A DNA stretch of 64,000 nt from JACDER01 sp963717765 (GCA_963717765.1 CAVQWX010000007.1:186001-250000); one strand, 5' to 3'. Positions 43,230 through 51,898 are shown, counted from the first letter of the stretch. Notes: generated by a model not told the origin, from the letters alone. A program made the numbers and translations.

Positions 43230-43344
43230 GCGACGGCTCGTGCGCGAGCCTGGCCTCGCGCTTCTGCTCCTGGCGCACCCAGGCGCGATGTCGCATCGAC
43301 CGGGTCGCGTACTTGGGCTTCCAGTAGACGGGCCGGCGGCCCAT
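43183..43344 (-). CDS. Possible small basic protein downstream of dusB
   Basis: A 53-residue frame (MGRRPVYWKPKYATRSMRHR at the start, rich in Arg and Lys, ending WARRTFRS). The ATG overlaps the dusB stop as TGATG, the typical coupling signal, and the frame overlaps the convergent EamA 3' end by 47 bp. Its composition suggests nucleic-acid binding. No homologue is recognised, so it could be a chance frame. Confidence 0.4.
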   Translation of the reverse strand: MGRRPVYWKPKYATRSMRHRAWVRQEQKREARLAHEPSLSGRLMAWARRTFRS

Positions 43345-44399
43345 CAACCGCCGCCGTAGATGGAGATCGGCAGCTCGAGCTCGATCTCATCCGCGGGCAG
43401 CCCGTCCTCGAGCCGCTCGAGCAGGTCGGCGGCACCCGGCACGGCGATGAGGAGCCGCTGCTCGACGTCGGCGATGGTGGGAAGCTGCGTCAGCTCGGAC
43501 TTGAAGGGCCGCGGGAAGCGCCCGCGGCCGAGGTACCACCCGTAGAACTTCTTCAGGAAGCTGGTTGCGCGCTGCTCGCCGAGCTCCCGCACGGTCTCGC
43601 GCATGAACAGCATCAGCTCGGCGACTATCTCCTCGCGCGTCGGCTCCGGAGGATCGATCTCGACGATCTCCTGCAGCACCCACGGGTTGCCCTGCGCTGC
43701 GCGGCCGACCATGACCGCAGCGGCCCCCGTCGTGGCGAGCACCGCCTGGGCGCGGGCGCGCGAGGTGATGTCTCCGGACGCGATCACGGGGACGCCCACG
43801 CGCTCCACGAACTCGGCCGTCAGTGAGTGGTCGGCCTCACCGGTGTACATCTGCTTGGCCGAGCGGGGATGGAGCGTGAGCGAGGCGGCGCCCGCCTCGA
43901 CGAGCCGCGGGCCGACGTCGAGGCACGTGCGCGAGCCGTTCTCGAGCCCGCGCCGCATCTTGACCGACACGGGGACGGACACGGCGTCCGCGACGGCGGA
44001 CACGATCCGGCACGCGCGGTCGGGCTCGTCCAGCAGCGTCGCGCCTGCGCCCGTCTTCGTCACCTTCCTGACGGGGCAGCCGAAGTTGATGTCCACCAGG
44101 TCGGCACCGGCGGCCTCGACCATGCGTGCCGCCTCAGCCATCGTCTCCGGCTCGGAGCCGAAGATCTGAACGGCGAGGGGATGCTCGTCGGAGGCGATGC
44201 GCAGGTAGCCCAGCGTACGCTCGTTCCGGTGATGCAATCCGGCGCAGCTGACCATCTCCGAACACACGAGCCCGGCGCCGTAACGGCGTCCCTGACGGCG
44301 AAAAGCCTGCACGCTCACGCCGGCCATGGGAGCGAGCACCAGGCGAGTCCGTACCTCGACCGGCCCAATCCTCCAAGGGGAGCGAAGATCTACCTGCAC
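43344..44399 (-). CDS. dusB: tRNA-dihydrouridine synthase
   Basis: 351 residues: FMN-binding TIM barrel with RLVLAPMAGVSVQAFR, the Dus signature DLVDINFGCPVRKVTKTGAGATLL including the active-site Cys, and a C-terminal helical tRNA-binding domain (FLKKFYGWYLGRGRFPRPF). It reduces uridines in tRNA. It is divergent from greA (122 bp apart). In Bacillus the dus gene likewise lies just before lysS. Confidence 0.95.
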   Translation of the reverse strand: MQVDLRSPWRIGPVEVRTRLVLAPMAGVSVQAFRRQGRRYGAGLVCSEMVSCAGLHHRNERTLGYLRIASDEHPLAVQIFGSEPETMAEAARMVEAAGADLVDINFGCPVRKVTKTGAGATLLDEPDRACRIVSAVADAVSVPVSVKMRRGLENGSRTCLDVGPRLVEAGAASLTLHPRSAKQMYTGEADHSLTAEFVERVGVPVIASGDITSRARAQAVLATTGAAAVMVGRAAQGNPWVLQEIVEIDPPEPTREEIVAELMLFMRETVRELGEQRATSFLKKFYGWYLGRGRFPRPFKSELTQLPTIADVEQRLLIAVPGAADLLERLEDGLPADEIELELPISIYGGG

Positions 44400-44426
44400 A
44401 GAGCGTGAAATGTAGCCGTCACCACC

Positions 44427-44456
44427 CTTGACGAGGGTCTGACGCGAAAGCTAAAA
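44427..44456 (+). promoter_or_regulatory. Sigma70-type promoter of greA
   Basis: TTGACG (44427-44432), an 18-nt spacer and TAAAAT (44451-44456). Transcription should begin near 44463. Confidence 0.7.
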
Positions 44457-44463
44457 TCGCCCC

Positions 44464-44491
44464 CGCGACGGCGCTTGAGCGCCGCGCTTTT
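44464..44491 (+). terminator. Terminator-like hairpin in the greA leader
   Basis: GCG-A-CGGCGC, loop TTGA, GCGCCG-CGC pairs over 9 bp with one bulged A and runs into TTTTT (44487-44491). It begins almost at the predicted transcript start, and greA's ribosome site (AAGGAGGG) follows 13 nt later. Since dusB is divergent, this hairpin cannot be an upstream gene's terminator, so it probably attenuates greA. Confidence 0.65.
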
Positions 44492-44521
44492 TCTATCAAG
44501 GCCCAAGGAGGGCCCTACATC

Positions 44522-44995
44522 GTGAAAGAGATCGTGCTGACTCCCGAGGGCTACGAGAAGCTCAAGCAGGAGATCGAATACCTCTCCACGGACAAGCGGC
44601 GTGAGGTCGCGGACCGGATCCGCGTCGCCCGCGAGTTCGGCGACATCGCCGAGAACGCGGAGTACGACGACGCGAAGAACGAGCAGGCTCTGCTCGAACA
44701 CCGGATCGCGATGCTCGAGGACCGGGTGCGGGCCGCCCGCGTGATCTCGAAGCGCGACGTGACCACCGACGTGGTGTCGGTCGGCTCCCGCGTGCGCCTG
44801 CGGGACGTCAAGGCCAAGAAGACTTTCGAGTACGACATCGTCGGCTCGGCCGAGGCGGATCCGGCGGAGAACAAGCTCTCCAACGAGTCGCCCGTCGGCA
44901 AGGCGATTCTCGGCCGCAAGAAGGGGGAGACGGTCGAGGTGTCCGCGCCGCGTGGCGCGCTGACGTTCAAGATCCTCGAGATCAAAGCGGCCTAG
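44522..44995 (+). CDS. greA: Transcription elongation factor GreA
   Basis: 157 residues: an N-terminal coiled coil (LTPEGYEKLKQEIEYLSTDK, with acidic tip region EFGDIAENAEYDDAKNEQ) and a C-terminal FKBP-like domain (GSRVRLRDVKAKKTFEY, SPVGKAILGRKKGETVEV). It stimulates RNA cleavage by backtracked RNA polymerase. GTG 44522 has AAGGAGGG 9 nt upstream. A leader terminator suggests feedback control. Confidence 0.97.
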   Translation: MKEIVLTPEGYEKLKQEIEYLSTDKRREVADRIRVAREFGDIAENAEYDDAKNEQALLEHRIAMLEDRVRAARVISKRDVTTDVVSVGSRVRLRDVKAKKTFEYDIVGSAEADPAENKLSNESPVGKAILGRKKGETVEVSAPRGALTFKILEIKAA

Positions 44996-45039
44996 TCGCC
45001 CCGGCCGGCGATGACCAGCCGGGCGAAGCCCCCGCTGCT

Positions 45040-46437
45040 ATGACGAGGGGAGAGAATCCCGGCGTGCTGCCGAAGAGATTTCCGGACCGGGACGAGATCG
45101 CGGCCGTGCGCGCCGAGGCCGAGGGGCTCGAGCCGGACCAGGAGGGCGACGAGAAGCGGCGCCTGGCCGGGCGCGTCATGGCGCGGCGCGAGCACGGGAA
45201 GCTGACCTTCCTCGATCTCGTCGACCGTTCGGGGCGGATCCAGCTCTTCTGCCAGGCCGACCGCGTCGAGCTGCCGCACGTCGATCTCGGCGACATCGTC
45301 GGCACGACGGGCTCTGCGATGAAGACGCGGCGCGGCGAGCCGTCGCTCGCGGTCGACGAGGTGGCGGTGCTCGCCAAGATCCGTCGTCCCCTTCCGGACA
45401 CCTTCCACGGCGTCACCGACGTCGAGGCGCGGTACCGCCGCCGCTATCTGGACCTGCTCATGAACGAGGACGCGCGTGAGCTGGCGATGCTGCGGGCCCG
45501 GGTGGTCGGGGCCGCGCGCGCGTACCTCGATTCCGAGGGGTTCGTCGAAGTGGAGACGCCGATCCTCCAGCCGCGCTACGGCGGCGCGTTCGCGGACCCG
45601 TTCGTGACCCACTCGGACTTCCTCGACCGCGACATGTACCTCCGGATCGCCGACGAGCTCTACCTCAAGAGGCTCATCGTCGGTGGTCTGGAGAAGGTGT
45701 ACGAGCTGGCGAAGGACTTCCGCAACGAGGGCATCTCCTACAAGCACTCGCCGGAGTTCACCCAGCTCGAGTGGTATGAGGCGTACGCCGACTACCGGGA
45801 CACGATGGAGCGGCTGGAGGCGCTGGTCGAGCGCGCTGCGCAGGCCGCGACGGGCGCGACGACGGTGACCTTCCGCGGGCACGAGGTCGACTTCGCGCCG
45901 CCCTGGGAGCGGGTCAAGTTCGTGGACGCGCTCGCGGCGCATCGCGCGTGGTCGCGCGACCCGGAGGAGCTGCGCGCGAAGCTAGATGCCGCCGGCGTGG
46001 ACACGACCAACGACAAGACCTGGGCCCAGCTCGTCGACCACGCGTACTCGCACTTCGTCGAGCCGGAGCTCATCCAGCCGACGATCGTCTACGACTGGCC
46101 GATCGAGATGTCGCCGTTCGCACGGACGACGGACGGCGATCCCGCGATCGTCGAGCGCTTCGAGGCCGTCGTCGGTGGGATGGAGTTCGCGAACGCCTTC
46201 AGCGAGCTGAACGACTCCGAGGAGCAGGCGGCCCGGTTCGCCATGCAGGCCGAGGAGAAGGCCGCCGGGGACGCCACCGCCGAGGGCGAGGATCCGGACT
46301 ACGTCGAGGCGCTCTCGTACGGCATGCCGCCCACGGGCGGCCTGGGAATCGGGATCGACCGGCTCACAATGGCGCTGGCCGGGAAGGACGCGATCCGGGA
46401 TGTGATCCTCTTTCCGGCGCTGCGCGAACGGGAGTAG
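45040..46437 (+). CDS. lysS: Lysyl-tRNA synthetase, class II
   Basis: 465 residues: an N-terminal OB-fold anticodon domain (RVMARREHGKLTFLDLVDRS), then the class II core with motif 1 around FVEVETPILQPRYGGAFADPF, motif 2 FRNEGISYKHSPEFTQLEWY and motif 3 GLGIGIDRLTMALAGK. It charges tRNA-Lys. It follows greA by 44 bp, likely in one operon. Confidence 0.97.
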   Translation: MTRGENPGVLPKRFPDRDEIAAVRAEAEGLEPDQEGDEKRRLAGRVMARREHGKLTFLDLVDRSGRIQLFCQADRVELPHVDLGDIVGTTGSAMKTRRGEPSLAVDEVAVLAKIRRPLPDTFHGVTDVEARYRRRYLDLLMNEDARELAMLRARVVGAARAYLDSEGFVEVETPILQPRYGGAFADPFVTHSDFLDRDMYLRIADELYLKRLIVGGLEKVYELAKDFRNEGISYKHSPEFTQLEWYEAYADYRDTMERLEALVERAAQAATGATTVTFRGHEVDFAPPWERVKFVDALAAHRAWSRDPEELRAKLDAAGVDTTNDKTWAQLVDHAYSHFVEPELIQPTIVYDWPIEMSPFARTTDGDPAIVERFEAVVGGMEFANAFSELNDSEEQAARFAMQAEEKAAGDATAEGEDPDYVEALSYGMPPTGGLGIGIDRLTMALAGKDAIRDVILFPALRERE

Positions 46438-46439
46438 AG

Positions 46440-47084
46440 ATGTTCAAGCGGTTCACCGAGCGTGCGCGGCAGGTCGTCGTCCTCGCCCAGGACGAAGCGC
46501 GACTGCTCAAGCACAACTACATCGGCACCGAGCACGAGCTGCTCGGACTGATCCGGGAAGAGGGGGGAATCGGAGCGCGCGTGCTCGCGTCGTTCGGGGT
46601 GACGCTCGAGGACGTGCGCTCGCAGGTCGCGCGAATTGTGGGCTCCGGCGAGGAGGTCACTACCGGCCAGATCCCGTTTACGCCGCGTGCGAAGAGGGTT
46701 CTGGAGCTTTCGCTCCGCGAGGCGCTCTCGCTCGGCCACGATTACATCGGCACGGAGCACATCCTGCTTGGTCTCGTCCGCGAAGGCGAGGGGGTCGCGA
46801 ATCACATCCTGCTTGACCTCGGCGCCAGTCCCGGCGAGCTGCGCAGCCGCGTCCTACAGCTGCTCGCCGATCCTGCCGCCGCGCCCGAAGAGCCGCCGCT
46901 GGAGATCGAGCTGACCTCGCCTCCCCTCGCACAAGACTTCCTCGACGAGCTCGCGCGGCTCGCCGAGGAGAAGGAGCGTGCGATCGAGGCTCAGGACTTC
47001 GAAGGGGCCGCGCGACTGCGCAACCGGGAGCGACGGCTCATCAGCATCGCGGGTGAGCTGCAGCGGGCTTGGGAGCGCACCTGA
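46440..47084 (+). CDS. Stand-alone ClpC N-domain protein with C-terminal UVR motif
   Basis: 214 residues. Residues 1-140 are two Clp_N repeats almost identical in pattern to the ClpC N domain encoded at 54979 (FTERARQVVVLAQDEAR, KHNYIGTEHELLGL, TTGQIPFTPRAKRVLELS). The end (LAEEKERAIEAQDFEGAARL, then RNRERRL) is a UVR/M-domain-like helix, also like one in ClpC. Both AAA+ modules are absent. It lies where ctsR-mcsA-mcsB occur in Bacillus and may bind ClpC substrates or adaptors, or ClpC itself. It starts 2 bp after lysS. Confidence 0.9.
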   Translation: MFKRFTERARQVVVLAQDEARLLKHNYIGTEHELLGLIREEGGIGARVLASFGVTLEDVRSQVARIVGSGEEVTTGQIPFTPRAKRVLELSLREALSLGHDYIGTEHILLGLVREGEGVANHILLDLGASPGELRSRVLQLLADPAAAPEEPPLEIELTSPPLAQDFLDELARLAEEKERAIEAQDFEGAARLRNRERRLISIAGELQRAWERT

Positions 47085-47722
47085 CCGAGCTCTCGACGGG
47101 CGCGCAGCTTCGGGTGACGGGGACGAGGGGCGTGCGCGCGGTCGTTTGCGTGAACGGCGGGACGGCGGCGGACGTCCCCGGAACGTGGAGCACGTCTCTG
47201 GAATGGCTTGTCCGCCGGCTCGCGCCCAGCTTTCCCGACCTCGCCTTCGGCGAAGTCAAGTACCGGATCAAGTCCTGGAAGCGCCTCGACATGTGCGCGG
47301 AGGACGCGCTCGCTGCCATCGATCAGCTGGGCGCTCCGCACACGCTCCTGATCGGCTTCTCGATGGGCGGGGCGGTCGCGATCAAGGCCGCGCGGCACCC
47401 GTCGGTAGAAGAAGTAGTCGGCCTCGCGCCGTGGATCCCCGAGCGGCTCGACCTCTCCCCGCTCGAAGGGCGCAAGCTCGTCATCTACCACGGGAGCCTC
47501 GACCGCTACCTCCCGGGCATCCCGGGCGTGAGCCCGCGCAACTCGCGCGCCGGCTACGAGCGGGCGAAGGCGCTCGGCGTCGAAGGGAGCTACACCCTCA
47601 TCCCGGGCGCGCTGCACGGCATCGCCGTCCGCGGGCCGAGGGGACGGCCGTTCACCCTCCCGCGCGCGCGGACGTGGGCGCGCTACGTGGCGTCCGCGGT
47701 GGAAACCTGGGCGGAGGGCTGA
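47069..47722 (+). CDS. Alpha/beta hydrolase-like protein
   Basis: 217 residues with nucleophile elbow GFSMGG, a preceding TLLI strand, an Asp in YHGSLDRYLPG and a His in GALHGIAV, giving a plausible Ser-Asp-His triad. The fold resembles serine hydrolases of the DLH/peptidase type; substrate unknown. The TTG start lies within the 3' end of the Clp_N gene (16-bp overlap). The 3' end overlaps the convergent desaturase by 40 bp. Confidence 0.82.
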   Translation: MGAHLTELSTGAQLRVTGTRGVRAVVCVNGGTAADVPGTWSTSLEWLVRRLAPSFPDLAFGEVKYRIKSWKRLDMCAEDALAAIDQLGAPHTLLIGFSMGGAVAIKAARHPSVEEVVGLAPWIPERLDLSPLEGRKLVIYHGSLDRYLPGIPGVSPRNSRAGYERAKALGVEGSYTLIPGALHGIAVRGPRGRPFTLPRARTWARYVASAVETWAEG

Positions 47723-48648
47723 AGCCGCTTCCGCTCGAGCTGCTGCGTCGAGGGCACCTTGACGTTCGAGACGAGCCGGAGCTTCTCCATTCCGCGGATC
47801 ACCCACCAGGAGAGGTCGATCTGGAAGCGGTGCAGGCCGTGCCGCGCCGAGGACGGGAACGCGTGATGGTTGTTGTGCCAGCCCTCGCCGAAGACGAGCG
47901 CGGCGACGAGCCAGTTGTTCCGCGACTCGTCGCGTGAGGGGTAGTCCTTGCGTCCGAACATGTGGCAGATCGAGTTCACGCTGAAGGTGGCGTGCTGGTA
48001 GAGGAAGACCCGCAGGAGCCCTCCCCAGACCAGGCCCTCGAGCCCGGCCTGCCAGGTGCCGCCGATCGCGTATCCGATCGCGAACGGGATCCCGAACGTG
48101 ACGATGACCCAGACCATGTACATGCGGTCGATCGTCCGCACGAGGCGATCCTCGTACAGGTCCTTGCCGTACTCCCGTCCGCGCTCCATCCCCTTCAGCG
48201 TGAAGAGCCAACCGACGTGCGCGTGGAAGAAGCCGTGGATCGCGCCGAGGACGCCGTCCCCGTGTCCGACGTGCGGTGAGTGCGGATCGCCGTCCTTGTC
48301 GGAGAGCGCATGGTGCTTGCGGTGGTCGGTCACCCACTGGGTGAGCGGGCCCTGCATCGTCAGGCAGCCGAGGATGGCGAGCGAGGCCTTGACCGGCGTG
48401 CGCGCGTCGAAGCCCTTGTGCGTGAAGTAGCGGTGGAAGCCGATCGTCGTCCCGAAGGCGCAGACGACGTAGAAGCCTGCGAGCAGGACGAGGTCGTACC
48501 AGTGGAAGGCCACGCCCCAGAGCAGTCCCATCGCCGCGAAGAGGCCGAGCGGCGGGACTGCGACCGCGATAACGGTGACCACCTGGCTCGCGAAGCTCGT
48601 CCGGCCGCGGACGGTCGCTACGGGTGTCGAATTGATTGCCTCGTCCAT
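47683..48648 (-). CDS. Acyl-CoA delta-9 (stearoyl-CoA type) desaturase
   Basis: 321 residues with four membrane segments and the three His boxes for a di-iron site: HRYFTH, HRKHH and HNNHH. It introduces a cis-9 double bond into saturated acyl chains. It is divergent from the FAD/methyltransferase genes, 71 bp apart, and its product (oleate or palmitoleate) is the natural substrate of the CFA-type enzymes encoded there. Confidence 0.95.
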   Translation of the reverse strand: MDEAINSTPVATVRGRTSFASQVVTVIAVAVPPLGLFAAMGLLWGVAFHWYDLVLLAGFYVVCAFGTTIGFHRYFTHKGFDARTPVKASLAILGCLTMQGPLTQWVTDHRKHHALSDKDGDPHSPHVGHGDGVLGAIHGFFHAHVGWLFTLKGMERGREYGKDLYEDRLVRTIDRMYMVWVIVTFGIPFAIGYAIGGTWQAGLEGLVWGGLLRVFLYQHATFSVNSICHMFGRKDYPSRDESRNNWLVAALVFGEGWHNNHHAFPSSARHGLHRFQIDLSWWVIRGMEKLRLVSNVKVPSTQQLERKRLQPSAQVSTADAT

Positions 48649-48681
48649 CTACTGTTTTCCTACCCCTTGCGGCCAACCGCT

Positions 48682-48699
48682 ATTCGCGGTGCGGCGAAT
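48682..48699. promoter_or_regulatory. Inverted repeat ATTCGC-N6-GCGAAT between divergent lipid genes
   Basis: A perfect 6-bp repeat with spacer GGTGCG in the 71-bp region that separates the desaturase from the FAD-protein gene. It could be an operator shared by both. The assignment is tentative. Confidence 0.35.
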
Positions 48700-48719
48700 G
48701 TCAGTTCGACCATCAAGCG

Positions 48720-49949
48720 ATGCGGATAGCGATTGTAGGAGCTGGAGTCTCGGGCCTGGGCGCTGCCTACCTGCTCGCGCGCGCCCACGAGGTCGAGATC
48801 TTCGAGCGCGACGCGCGTCCGGGCGGCCACGTGAACACGATTGCGCACGACGGCCTCCAGCTCGACACGGGGTTCATCGTCTTCAACGAGCGCAACTACC
48901 CGCGGCTCGTCCGCCTGTTCTCGGAGCTCGGCGTGCGCACGCAGCCGTCGGAGATGTCCTTTTCGGTCGGCTGTGACCGGTGCTCGCTGGAATGGTCCGG
49001 CCGGCGGCCGTTCGCGCAGCCGCTGAACGCGGCGAGCCCGCGCTTTCTCGCTTTCCTGGTGGAGGTGAGCCGCTGGCTGCGCACGGCGCGCCGCGCGCTG
49101 GAGGACGGGAGCTACGGCGACCGCACGCTGCTCGACTTCACTACCGAGCGCGGCTACTCGCGGCTGTTCCGCGACCACTTCCTCGTCCCGCTCACCTCGG
49201 CGCTGTGGTCGACGGCGCCGGAGCGCGCTCTCGAGTTCCCGGCCGGCTACGCAATCCGCTTCTTCAACCAGCACGGGATGCTCGGGTTCGGACGCTCCGA
49301 CTGGCGAACGGTGGCGGGAGGAAGCCGCGCCTACGTTGCCGCCCTCTGCGAACGGCTGCGTGGCCGGGTGCACCTCGGCCTGGGCGTCAGCGAGCTGCGG
49401 CGCACGCTCGACGGCGTTCTCCTGCGCACCGAGGACGGGCAGGAGCGTCGCTTCGACAAGGTCGTGGTGGCGGCGCACGCCGACCAGGCGCTGCGGCTGC
49501 TCGGCGACGCGAGCGACGAGGAGCGGCGCGTTCTCGGCGCCTTCGGATACACGACGAACGACACCGTGCTTCACTCCGATCCCTCACTGCTGCCGCGGCG
49601 GCGCGCCGCGCGCGCATCGTGGAACTTCGCGCGCGGGAACTGCGGCGTTTCGAACGGGCGGCCCACGATCACGTACTACCTGAACCGGCTGCAGCAGCTC
49701 GAGGCGGACCGGGACTACTGCGTGACCCTCAACCGCACCGACGAGATCGCCCCCGAATCCGTGATAGCGCGCATGACGTACGAGCATCCCGTCTACACCC
49801 TCGAGAGCCTGGCCGCGCAGCGTGACCTGTCCGAGCTCTCCGGCCCGCGCCACACCGTCTACGCGGGCGCGCATCACGGTAACGGCTTCCACGAGGACGG
49901 GCTCGCGTCCGGCGTACGCGCCGCGGCGCTTCTGGGGGCGGAGTGGTGA
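48720..49949 (+). CDS. FAD-dependent amine-oxidase-family protein (acyl-chain desaturase-like)
   Basis: 409 residues with an N-terminal dinucleotide site MRIAIVGAGVSGLGAAYLL, ERDARPGGHVNT and the C-terminal FAD-closing segment VYAGAHHGNGFHEDGL. Members of this group lie beside DUF1365 and CFA-type methyltransferase genes in many bacteria (M. tuberculosis Rv0449c; furan-fatty-acid UfaD-like proteins), where they are thought to oxidise methylated acyl chains. It overlaps the DUF1365 gene by GTGA, so it is coupled. Confidence 0.9.
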   Translation: MRIAIVGAGVSGLGAAYLLARAHEVEIFERDARPGGHVNTIAHDGLQLDTGFIVFNERNYPRLVRLFSELGVRTQPSEMSFSVGCDRCSLEWSGRRPFAQPLNAASPRFLAFLVEVSRWLRTARRALEDGSYGDRTLLDFTTERGYSRLFRDHFLVPLTSALWSTAPERALEFPAGYAIRFFNQHGMLGFGRSDWRTVAGGSRAYVAALCERLRGRVHLGLGVSELRRTLDGVLLRTEDGQERRFDKVVVAAHADQALRLLGDASDEERRVLGAFGYTTNDTVLHSDPSLLPRRRAARASWNFARGNCGVSNGRPTITYYLNRLQQLEADRDYCVTLNRTDEIAPESVIARMTYEHPVYTLESLAAQRDLSELSGPRHTVYAGAHHGNGFHEDGLASGVRAAALLGAEW

Positions 49950-50693
49950 GCTCGGCGCTGTACGACGGCACGCTCGTCCACGCGCGGCGCACGCCGGCCG
50001 AGAACGTCTTCCGCTATCGCATCTCCTTCTACGTGCTCGACCTGGACGACCTGGACGCGCTCGAGCGGCGTCTCCATCTCTTCTCGGTGAACCGGCCGAA
50101 CGTGGTCGCGCTGTACGACCGGGACCACTTCGACGACGACGGGCGCTCGCTCAAGGAGAAAGCCGTCGCGTTCTGCGCCGAGCGCGGCGTCGAAGGAGTC
50201 GAGCGTGTCGTCATGCTTGCCCAGCTGCGCTTCCTCGGCTACGTCTTCAACCCGGTCAGCTTCTACTGGTGCTACCGGGCCGACGGCGAGCTCGCCTGCA
50301 TGATCGCCGAGCTGAACAACACATTCGGCGAGCGGCTACCCGAGCTGCTGCGCGGAGGGGGCCTTCGCTACGAGCACGACAAGCGCCTGCACGTGTCCCC
50401 GTTCTGCGGGCTGGACCAGCGCTACCGCTACGCGTTCTCGGAGCCGGAGGAGTCGCTGTACGCCCGCATCGAGGTGCTGGACGACTCCGGCCGTCCGCTG
50501 CAGGCCGTGCTCGCCGGCAAGCGGCAGGAGCTGACGAACAGGACACTCGCGCGCCTCGCTTCTGCGTTATCCGGCGATGCCGGTGCAGGTCATCGGCCTC
50601 ATCCACTGGCAGGCGCTCAAGCTGTGGATCAAGCGGGTGCCGTTCCACCGCAAGCCGCCGTTCGTCCCCGGGAAGGGATCGGTGCGCGCATGA
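49946..50693 (+). CDS. DUF1365 protein (Rv0448c-like), with one-base frameshift near 50558
   Basis: MSSALYDGTLVHARRTPAEN, FRYRISFYVLDLDDLDAL, LRFLGYVFNPVSFYWCY and FCGLDQRYRYAF match DUF1365. After RTLARL one extra base (G in CTCGCTTCTG, about 50558) throws off the frame. In the shifted frame the expected end LLRYPAMPVQVIGLIHWQ...PPFVPGKGSVRA follows, and its TGA overlaps the methyltransferase ATG. The uncorrected sequence would fuse the two genes into one artificial frame. Function unknown, always linked to lipid methyltransferases. Confidence 0.87.
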
Positions 50694-51898
50694 GTGAGCG
50701 TGCGCTCCGTCCGGCCCCGGAGCTTCGCCTTCCCGGGCTCGGGAAGGCGGCGGTTGCCATCCTCGAGCGGATCATGCCCGGGCTGGAGGCAGGCGCGCTG
50801 GTGGTGCGGCTGCCGGACGGCTCGACGCGGCGCTTCGGATCCGGGCCGGTCGTGCAGATGGACATCTGCAGCGCGCGCTTCTTCCGCCGGCTCGCGACGC
50901 GGGCGAAGCTCGCGCTCGGCGAGTCGTACACCGCGGGCGAGTGGCAGGTGGACGATCTCGTCGCTTTCTTCGAGCTCCTGCTGCGGAACGCCGAGTCCGC
51001 GCGCGAGCGGCATCCACACCTGCGCCGCTTCCTCGAGGCGCGGCCGCGCGTGAACCGCCGCACCGGCTTCATGCGGGCGCGTCGGAACATCGAGTACCAC
51101 TACGACCTCGGCAACGACCTCTTCGCGCTCTTCCTGGACGAGACCATGACCTATTCGTGCGGGATCTTCGAGCGGGACGACGAGCCGCTCGAGGATGCCC
51201 AGCTCCGCAAGCTCCGCCGCATCTGCGAGAAGCTCGAGCTCGGCCCTCGCGATCATGTGCTCGAGATCGGCTGCGGGTGGGGGAGCTTCGCGACCGTCGC
51301 AGCCGGCGAGTATGGCGCGCGCGTCACCGGCATCACCATCTCTCCGGCGCAGGCCGAAATGGCGCGTGAGCGAATTGCCGCCGCCGGCCTCGCCGACCGC
51401 GTCCGCGTGCTCGAGGAGGACTACCGCACGGTCGAGGGCCGGTTCACGAAGATCGCGTCGATCGAGATGCTGGAGGCGATTGGCGAGAAACAGTTCGAGA
51501 CCTACTTCGCGGCCTGCGATCGGCTGCTCACGCCCGGCGGACGCGCCTGCATCCAGACGATCCTCGTCCCCGACGCGCGCTACGACCGCTACCGGAAGAC
51601 GCCGGACTGGATCGAGCGCTACGTCTTCCCAGGCTGCCTGATTCCCTCCCTCGGTGCCCTGACGCAGGCGCTGAAGACGACGAGGCTCCAGGTCGCGGGC
51701 CTCGAGGAGATCGGCGCGAACTACGCCGAGACGCTCCGTCGTTGGCGCATGCGCTTCGACGAGCGGCGCGCGGAGGTCGCGCGGCTCGGCTACGACGAGC
51801 GCTTCCGCCGAACCTGGGACTTCTACCTCGCCTTCTGCGAGGCGGCCTTCCGGACGCGCTCTCTTCACGACGCGCAGCTGGTATTGAACCGGGCGTGA
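50690..51898 (+). CDS. Cyclopropane-fatty-acid synthase-type methyltransferase (UfaA1-like)
   Basis: 402 residues: an N-terminal lipid-binding region, then a class I SAM fold (VLEIGCGWGSFATVAAGEYG) and CFA landmarks EYHYDLGNDLFALFLDETMTYSCG, IASIEMLEAIGEKQF and ETYFAACDRLL. It adds a methyl or methylene group across cis double bonds of acyl chains on phospholipids. In mycobacteria the same neighbour set carries ufaA1. It is coupled on both sides (ATGA upstream, GTGA downstream). Confidence 0.94.
   Translation: MSERALRPAPELRLPGLGKAAVAILERIMPGLEAGALVVRLPDGSTRRFGSGPVVQMDICSARFFRRLATRAKLALGESYTAGEWQVDDLVAFFELLLRNAESARERHPHLRRFLEARPRVNRRTGFMRARRNIEYHYDLGNDLFALFLDETMTYSCGIFERDDEPLEDAQLRKLRRICEKLELGPRDHVLEIGCGWGSFATVAAGEYGARVTGITISPAQAEMARERIAAAGLADRVRVLEEDYRTVEGRFTKIASIEMLEAIGEKQFETYFAACDRLLTPGGRACIQTILVPDARYDRYRKTPDWIERYVFPGCLIPSLGALTQALKTTRLQVAGLEEIGANYAETLRRWRMRFDERRAEVARLGYDERFRRTWDFYLAFCEAAFRTRSLHDAQLVLNRA

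Noticed and set aside
49943..51898. A natural DUF1365-CFA methyltransferase fusion
   Set aside because: The DUF1365 C terminus is present in the other frame and ends in a normal ATGA overlap; a one-base indel explains the fused frame.
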